A stretch of 64,000 nucleotides of DNA, taken from NCBI GenBank assembly GCA_032433595.1, contig JASWJB010000143.1:38705-102704 (forward strand), given 5' to 3'. The translations under genes and the position numbers were made by a program. How positions within the stretch are numbered: position 1 is the stretch's first letter; each line of letters starts with the position of its first letter. This DNA comes from Conoideocrella luteorostrata. Its lineage: Eukaryota > Ascomycota > Sordariomycetes > Hypocreales > Clavicipitaceae. The notes beneath the pieces are model-generated. The model worked only from the letters and a program-made list of their open reading frames with translations, searched no databases and had not been told where the DNA came from. This document shows, piece by piece, positions 53,167 through 64,000 of the stretch.

Positions 53167-53857
53167 AAACCTTATAGTTGTCAGAAATGTTGACGACCAA
53201 AAAGAGGGCGCATCGCCGTTCTCTTCGCTCTTTGATCAATAAAAATTTATAAACCCCGTTAAAGGATCCCAGATTGCTCTATCAAGTATGTTTTAACCCC
53301 ATCAAGAAGGGGGGAAAGAACCAAAACGATTTCTAATACAAGGACGCGCGCCGGAGTTAGGAAGACCACATTATGCAAGAAAATAGTCCACGATTTTTAT
53401 ACGCCAGACACAGAGTTACATCGCTCATGGACTAAGTTGTTCGACCAGTTTCTTTGGGTGCCCTTACGAAACCTCGAAATGGAAGCACGCAATAACCAAG
53501 GATACAACCTCGAGCACCTGTTGTTGCATGAGTTGTTTTCGCGCCAGAGAGTTGGCGACTTCAATAGACACAGTCGCCAGCAGAACACTATTTCTCCTTG
53601 ATGGTCTAGACGAGGTTATGCAGGATTTAGAGGCATTTAGCGGTATGCGTTACCTTGTTAAGGTGTTAAACGTTATTGTTACATCGCGGCCGTCTTCAGC
53701 GGGGCTTTGCAAGGGCGTAAGCACTTCAGCCCTCGAACTCGAGACAATTGGGTTCTATCCAGCTCAGGTTGATGAATATGTCAAAATGGTCTGTCTTTTG
53801 CAAGACCTTCGTCATTCGGTATAACGGCACGAAACAAAGTCTTTGATTGGCCAAGCA

Positions 53858-54650
53858 ACGCTGCCGGAAGAGGTACTGTCGAAAATATTTCCTCTTCTAC
53901 AACACTGTGAAGCAAATATACAATTGATGGGGGCAAGATCTCTGCCGTACAAAGCGACGCTGCCAGAAGAGATACTTCAGGAAGTGGTTAGTCTGCAACA
54001 ACTACAAGAATCTAGCCCAAGAAGTACCGCAGTACTTTTGCTCACGGGCCAAGCGAAACTGCCGGAGAAGTTACTTGAGAGAATAACTAGTATAATGCAA
54101 GACCCTGACGAAGACAAGCGGAAAACGGCACAGAATTATTTAAGGCACCAATCGACGCTGCCCAAAACAGTAGTTCAGAGAATATTTAGTCTTCTACAGT
54201 GCTCCTATGATGACACCCGAAAATTCGCACAGAATTATCTACGTGAACAAGCAAAGATACCAGAGCAGGTGTCCCGACCATTGGCAGGCATGCTGAAGGA
54301 CTCCGCGTTTGAAAGGGTTCGTGTGGGTTGCACAGGGTGTGCAACAGGTGATCTAGATCAACTGCTTCAAAATAGAATATATTCAATAAGTCAAGTAGGT
54401 TATCTAAGAAGGAAGAAAAGAAGTCATCGTGGAAGGCACGATATTCGTCGTATAAATATCGTGGCTTAAAGGTGACCACGTGATAGGCTCCGTGCTTCCT
54501 ATTGTGCTTGGCGGCATTCCAACAGTTCGTGTTGCGGCAGCTATTCTCCACAGCAAAACAGCAACACTACCAGTCGATATACGCCAGGCAATGGTAGATT
54601 TGCTCGACTCTGTCGAGAAGTCTTTGGACCGGGTCGCGGCAAGAGCGTTT
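53858..54650 (+). repeat. Tandem 99-bp coding repeats (33-residue HEAT-like units) of the NLR
   Basis: Six units, each opening (T/K)(L/I)P(E)xx and followed by a helix pair: TLPEEVLSKIFPLLQ, TLPEEILQEVVSLQQ, KLPEKLLERITSIMQ, TLPKTVVQRIFSLLQ, KIPEQVSRPLAGMLK and ATLPVDIRQAMVDLL. The period is exactly 33 residues for the first five. The fifth unit is split by the LTR at 54322-54534. Confidence 0.75.
54322..54534 (-). mobile_element. Solo LTR, family B, with perfect GTTCG duplication, inside NLR repeat 5
   Basis: 213 bp, plus strand TGTGGGTTGCACAGGG to GGCATTCCAACA, flanked by GTTCG at 54317-54321 and 54535-54539. Removing the LTR and one duplication makes the repeat frame continuous (..FERVRVAAAI..), proving insertion into coding DNA. 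Confidence 0.93.
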
Positions 54651-54967
54651 AATAGCTCTGCCAAATGATAGTTTCTGTGCGACGTTTGTCGGATTAATCA
54701 GTCAAGCCTTTATCAGGCTACAACAAGAGTGCTTCGTGAAAAAAAGCTTTTTGGATGACAGATTATTTTACAAGAAAGATCAAATCTATCACATTCACCT
54801 TCCACTAGGACATCGAGCTGTTACCGTTGGCAAATTGCAGCGCCTTGTCCCACAGGCCCGAGAATCTCTGAAGATTACTGATATAAGACCATTGATAATC
54901 AACGATTTGCATCAGCGGATTGGATACGAAGCAGAGAAGAGCAAGACTATGCTCATAGATCATCATT

Positions 54968-57605
54968 GAATGTGTTTGCTGGAGATGGGAACTCATATGG
55001 CTGTTCAATAAAACAACGAGGCAAACCATCACGAGACCATGGGGGTCCCAATACCACACTACGCCTGCCATAATCTCAGACTTTATCCCCCTTAACAGAG
55101 TTGATCAGGTTCTGTTCCTCGGCCCGCGCCAAGTCGGCTTCGGCCTGGAGCCGAGCTATGGTCACCACGGAAGCAGCACGGCTGCCCCTCCACCAGTGCT
55201 ACTCCTGCGAGCCTCGTTGTAAACACAAATGCGTGCTGAAATGCAGCGAGCAGACGTGCAATCTCAACACAAGAATAGCGTGTTACATTCTCTTTTAATA
55301 CTAACATCTCGTAAGAAAATTTGCCTAAGTCTTCCGTATCTTCAGGTCATAAGAAGGTCTCACCAGGGCCATGCTTAAACCAGCATCCTTCAGTTTCTCC
55401 ACCGTCAAAATTATGATATCAATAGCTTCGATCTGGTTTTAGAAAAAATAGGTCGCACAATCCGCTGACGGGGCTGGCTTGCGTTTTCCATTTTTCTTCT
55501 TCTTTGGTTTTACCAGCGGTGAAGGCAAGGGTGGGTTGTTCGAGACTTGACCAACAGTCGCGGTAGGTTTGGAAGGAGCGTTTTAGTCGTCGTGGGACAC
55601 CCTAGAACTCGCACAGCCCATAATGAAGGATGCTTTCTCTTTTCCCTTAGTTTCTTCTTAGAGACGTAAAACAGGGTTCGAGTAAGTTGCGCGGGACAAA
55701 GGTGGCGAGAAAATTTCCGGGTTGGTATTTTACTAGTAGATGTGAAAACAAAGGTCTGACATGTATTGATATAGCTTTAGTACTCCGTATATCATTTCTA
55801 TACAATCAATGTCGTCATTGGTAAGGCGTTATACCCTTCAGCCACGTATCAGTCAATGCCCAAAGAGGGCACACCCAAGGCCCTGGTACTGGCAGATCGC
55901 AATCTAGAAATAACCCAATGAATGGAGCAATTAGAAACTGGGCCCAAGATCGCTAGCGCCTGATGTCGCCATTACTGCATATGCAAACGCCCCAGGTATT
56001 CCAGCTCAAAGAGACTCGCGATGCATGCGCGGGCCCTGAAGATCCCCTAGCATCCCTACTTGTGCGGCGCCTAGTCCGTCGGCGAGCAATTCACAGCCGC
56101 GAGGAGCCCAAAACTCAGACTATTCAATAATTGGTTTGCATGTTCCATGGTACAGTGACAGTTCAATGCAGAGCAGATGCGAAGGGCTGGCAAAGCTGGC
56201 AAAGCTGGTATTGAGGGAGAAGATGCCACATTACACTGATGCAGTGGTCAGGGCACCGAATCAGTGGCCTCAACGGCTGACAAGGCTATCTATGCGTCGC
56301 TACTATTAACCTCACTAAAGTCGATGATGAGAGTGCGGATGGAAAACACATCAGTACCAAATTTAGGTTGGAAATTTTGGAGGGGCTGCCAAAACTAGCA
56401 GCCCAAAGCTCCGTAGTCCACAGCTGTTTTCTGGCGGCTAGCAGGCGGGTACAGGCAGTTTCAGGGTTCGCGGGGCGCTGTGACTGCACACCGCCTGGAA
56501 ACATCGACTCCGTAGCCACTACGGTGGGAGGCGCGGCAAACTCACGTCAACAAAAGGAAAATTCACACAGAGCGCACCATCAGACGTGGCGGTTAAGATA
56601 AAAAGTAGCAGCATCAAGCAGACTGCAGCCAGGAAGCCAGGAATCTTGCTCATGCAACATCCATTAAAATGAAGCCAGCTTTCCTCCCTCGCTCACTTCC
56701 AGGCGACAGTCTGAATCTCTGCATGCTTACACAAAAGGGCTACCCATTCACTCCCAAGATCGTCCTAACTGCGGTCGCTGATCTGCAGCTCACTGCGCCT
56801 CTATATTGAGGACGGCATTGTAATCGGAACCGACACTGGTCCTCTACCATCGTGTGTCTGATCAGTTGCACAGGGGGCAGGGAGCACTTAGGCTGACTAC
56901 AGACAAAGGAAGCAAGGGAATTGAAAATTTTTCATCTTCTCGGCTAATTAATTTTAACAATCTTGTTCCTGCGCTTCCGTCTTTTGCATAAGTCAACGGA
57001 GCGAGCACTCGGGAGTTAGAGTTGGGTGCAGTGAGCACTTTTATGGAGCGGTAGCTGTTCCTACAGCCCCTGTTCCACTGTATCGTGCGATCCGAGCACA
57101 GGCGACTCCTCCCTGCTGTGGCGGCAGATTACCTGGTCCAGAATAGTACACTGCAGACCCCGTTATTTCTCCAGTGTTTTTCTTTACGTCTTCGTCCTTT
57201 TACGATCAAAACACAAATTCTCATATCAAGTACGAAGACGACGACAACGATAACAATGAAGACAACTACGGTGACAAAGAGGCAGTCTATTCTCTACAAA
57301 AGACCGCGAACTAGTATTGTAGGGGCAAATGATGTTCGTGCCTAGCGACGGCGACAAAAAATAGGTTCGGCAATCTTATAAAGCTGTCCTACCAGCTCAT
57401 TTATTCAAGCCAGTCCACGCCATCTTCTTCACGCCAATCTCCCGGCTTGATCATGTGCTTCTGTCGCTTGTTGTCAAAGGAATGCCGCAATCGGTGCGCT
57501 TGTTAATATTACCTCGCAAGTCCTCATACATGACACAGTCGCAAGTCTTTTTTTACTATCCCCTTTACACGTGGCTATTACTCTTCCATTTCCTATCTTA
57601 CGTTG
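54968..57605. other. Gene-poor stretch
   Basis: About 2.6 kb. A Lys-rich minus-strand peptide (PLVKPKKKKNGKRKPAPSAD near 55490) is the only protein-like hint, too short to call. One TACTCCGTA 9-mer at 55781. A short tandem GGCTGGCAAAGCTGGCAAAG lies at about 56188. No gene supported. Confidence 0.45.
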
Positions 57606-59052
57606 CTACAATCTGGAGGCTCTGACCGGATCTAGCAAGTCTTTCATCTCCACGCTTGGCCAGTCAGGATTAGCAGAAGGGTCTGGCCGCTCACGATCCC
57701 AAGCCCATTTCCCAGCCAACTGGGGAGACAGGGACTCCTCCAACATCTGCACTACATATTTGCCAATCACCGGAAAGAATTTATACCCATGGAATGAGCC
57801 GCATGTGGCGATGTACAGACCCTCCGAGGTGGAATGAGGCGCGATTATAAAATCGGAGCTGGTGGTAAATGCGTCCCTTTGCAAAGTAAGTTTACCAGAA
57901 CGCTCAGGTTTATGGGTTAGGGAGGATGGGCTACCCACCAGCAGATGCGATGCTTTTCCAACTTCCACTTAGCGGCCTCGCTTCCGTAGAAAACGCTGCT
58001 TACATTGAAGATATCCTCTTTGAGCTTCGTGGATATTTCCCACTGAGCATAGTCAGCTTCAGCCGGGGGGCTGGAGACCCATCGCCCAGGCACCACCTCT
58101 TTGGTGTTCTTGAAGATCTTTTGCCCCCACCATTTCAGCTCACGGTCTTTCGTAGGGGGGAGACTGCCGACAAAAGGAGCTGCCAGTTGCGCAGTTAGCT
58201 CAGCACTCTATTGTCAATGCAATGTCATGTCTTGGGGGTTAAACCTTTCTTTGCCGTGTATCCTTGGATGCCAACCGGCATGTCAGCAAACCGTGTGTAA
58301 GCCTCGTCATCGAGTCGCGTCATGCCAGTCGTAATACCGCCAGCCAGGATCCTTGATCCGGCCCGAAGATCATCAAGCCCGCTAGATGCCGCACTCAGCT
58401 CCAACAACTTTGGTGTGAAGGCCCCGGTGCAGAGAACGACATGTGAGCCATGCAGCTTGTTTCCATTCGAGGTCCGGACGCCAGTGCAACGATTGCTTCT
58501 ATCAAACTGCAATGTGGCGACTTCCTCGGCCACGTACTTGACCCCTAATTCCAAGATTCTGCGAGTGACGGCCTGTAGGCAATCGCCCGCGGCAACCCAT
58601 CCGCTGGTCTTGTTCACGAGTACCTGTTCCACGTTGGAGTAGTCGGATTCGTTGAACAGACCGCCAAACATTTTTCGGGCTTCCTCCACCGGCCACAAAG
58701 TTATGTCATTGTTCCGGCCAAGCCTCTCAAAGTTTTTAATGCAGTCGCGCGCATAGTCACGACCGCACATCCAGTACAGCCCAGTTTGGTGAAAGTATGG
58801 CCTCCATAGCGGATCAGATGTAAAAACATCTTGCGCCTCCAGTGCCAATTCGCAGTAAACCGGATCGTCGTAATCCGCTCGCATCACCTTATTCCAGTCC
58901 CAGGATGCGGCCACCCTATTATCCGCGTCAAACGCATCGCGGTCAACGAGCGTGATGGATGCGTTGGGGTACTTCTGGATAAGATGATACGCCGTAGACA
59001 CGCCAAATATGCCTGCGCCGACGATAATATACGAAGACTGAGCCGGTGCCAT
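57606..59052 (-). CDS. FAD-dependent amine oxidase (fructosyl-amine/saccharopine/sarcosine oxidase type)
   Basis: Exons 59052-58245, 58179-57939 and 57876-57606 join in frame to 439 residues. N-terminal dinucleotide fold IIVGAGIFGVSTAYHL (Gly12-x-Gly14-xx-Gly17), then SWDWNKVMRADYDDPVY, typical of fungal fructosyl amino acid, L-saccharopine and pipecolate oxidase relatives. Joins are convincing: KKAPFVGSLPPTKD across intron 1 and EKHRICWDAFTTSSDF across intron 2. The C-terminal CGSFHGYKFFPVIGKYVVQM is the conserved FAD-binding end. It oxidises a secondary amine of an amino acid, giving H2O2. The tail RASRL is not a canonical SKL but resembles a PTS1 variant (SRL), so peroxisomal location is possible. 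Same strand as the DMGDH-like gene upstream. Confidence 0.87.
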
Positions 59053-59879
59053 TGTTATGAAGCTTGGCAATGGTCGGATGAGAAGCTTTTGGCTGTTTTA
59101 CACGGCCGCGGTCGCGTATAAGTATTCATGCCCTCAAGCTTCCCCACTACAGGTACTTTAGTAGTACAACAGCGTGGACAGCCTACAGCTACAATGCACT
59201 ACTGGCCATAGGGCAGCTTACGATGCAATTTCCTTATCTATTCTTGACCTGGGTCCTGGGCCGGTGTCGCGATCAAAGCCGTGATTCAATGTGTCAAGCT
59301 TCGGGGGTTCGGTATCGACCTCCGCACTGCCGGTCACGTGCACACGGCTATCTGCACTCTGACCTGGCGTCGCTAGCGCATGCTACGGCGAAGCGTGCTG
59401 TTAATCCGGCACCACGCCCCGCTAATTTACATTACATTGAGGCGAGAACAGTCCGCCCCTCTGCTGTTTGCGGAGGAGATGCGTCCACATGGTGTGCTGC
59501 CATGACCTGGAGGCTGAACTGGCAAGCTCCACAGCCGAGCTCCATTCAGGGTCCTACGGAGGGCGCGCGGCATTCTTGGAGTTATCAAGCGACATCGGCC
59601 AGACAGACTTGCTTTCGTGCACGCTGGAAGAAGGTATGCTCGAGCCCCTACTAGAAAGGGAGTACATCCGATGTTCTGTACACCTTTTATCTCCTAATTG
59701 GACACAGAGCTATCGCGGGAAGACGTAGCTTTCAGCGCATTACACTTAAAACTCGGAGTAGCTGTGATCGTGAACTCTCGAAGCAGAGTGTCTTGAATAA
59801 CCTAACTAACGTAACAGAACATTACATGCCGAGCGAAGCAATCATATCATAATGAAAAGCCGTGTACTACAGGACGCAG
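59053..59879. promoter_or_regulatory. Intergenic between the two FAD enzyme genes
   Basis: 827 bp holding the amine-oxidase promoter and the 3' end of the DMGDH-like gene. A plus-strand frame (59468-59728, ELASSTAELHSGSYGGRAAF) is open but unrecognised. No repeat seen. Confidence 0.4.

Positions 59880-64000
<4,121 letters not shown>

Larger units (their letters stand above)
51838..54967 (+). pseudogene. NLR (STAND) gene: hydrolase-NACHT-HEAT-like repeats, inactivated
   Basis: Dead fungal NOD-like receptor, a class linked to non-self recognition. Domains in order: alpha/beta hydrolase (IHGLDTKSPETW at 51855; FIASRLGGIILIKAL, where Arg replaces the expected GxSxG serine; RGAVVLATPFRATAF); RIP-like stops at positions where Gln, Trp or Arg are expected (for example TAA and TAG in G-stop-TVSALTDYA and NNFS-stop-LQDRQ); NACHT with a shifted, damaged P-loop (AGVRKTTLCKKI near 53352, Arg for the invariant Gly) and Walker B FLLDGLDEV, then VIVTSRP; then six 33-residue repeats; then a C-terminal tail in another frame (KKDQIYHIHLPLGHRAVTVG) to 54967. 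Two family B LTRs interrupt it. Confidence 0.82.

Overview
The window is from a filamentous ascomycete (Pezizomycotina). Genes carry short 45-95 nt introns with GT/GC...CTGAC...AG signals. The families present are fungal: DMATS prenyltransferase, family-2 O-methyltransferases, secondary-metabolism P450, rhodopsin-domain membrane protein and NACHT-type NLR. The intergenic DNA is full of solo LTRs and decayed genes whose in-frame stops are mostly explained by C-to-T or G-to-A transitions, as repeat-induced point mutation (RIP) would leave. Hypocreales is a guess only.

Layout. 0-8.8 kb: a compact, intact secondary-metabolism block, all on +, with O-methyltransferase 1, P450, O-methyltransferase 2 and an ACC-synthase-like PLP enzyme. 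Two of these genes need a GC-AG intron with the same donor hexamer. 8.8-19.6 kb: gene-poor repeat land with three families of dispersed elements (here called A, B, C), a truncated D-amino-acid-oxidase-like pseudogene, a small two-exon basic protein and an unrecognised decayed gene. 19.7-36 kb: a second metabolic region with an intact BBE-like FAD oxidase, a thioesterase fragment, an MFS transporter pseudogene, an APH-kinase pseudogene, and then intact SMP-30-like propeller, AHSA1/SRPBCC, crotonase, thiolase-like (TLP1) and DMATS aromatic prenyltransferase genes. This set could build and shorten an acyl-CoA side chain and prenylate an aromatic ring, but no PKS or NRPS is visible. 36-51 kb: AT-rich DNA, a rhodopsin-domain pseudogene, intact alpha/beta hydrolase and class-C beta-lactamase-like genes, a 66-residue ORF, two divergent gene remnants (CmcJ-like and CDC123-like) that both lack their 5' ends, an Snf7 fragment beside an LTR, and a DUF6601-like membrane protein whose 3' end lies in a repeat. 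51.5-55 kb: a dead NLR gene (hydrolase, NACHT, 33-residue HEAT-like repeats) carrying two solo LTRs. 57.6-62.4 kb: two intact co-oriented FAD enzymes (fructosyl-amine/saccharopine-oxidase-like, and dimethylglycine/sarcosine-dehydrogenase-like with a GcvT half) that look like a methylamine or amino-acid catabolic pair.

The window is thus a mosaic of intact metabolic islands and mutated, transposon-riddled DNA. All family calls come from reading motifs; no database search was run. Splice sites were chosen by frame continuity and family motifs.
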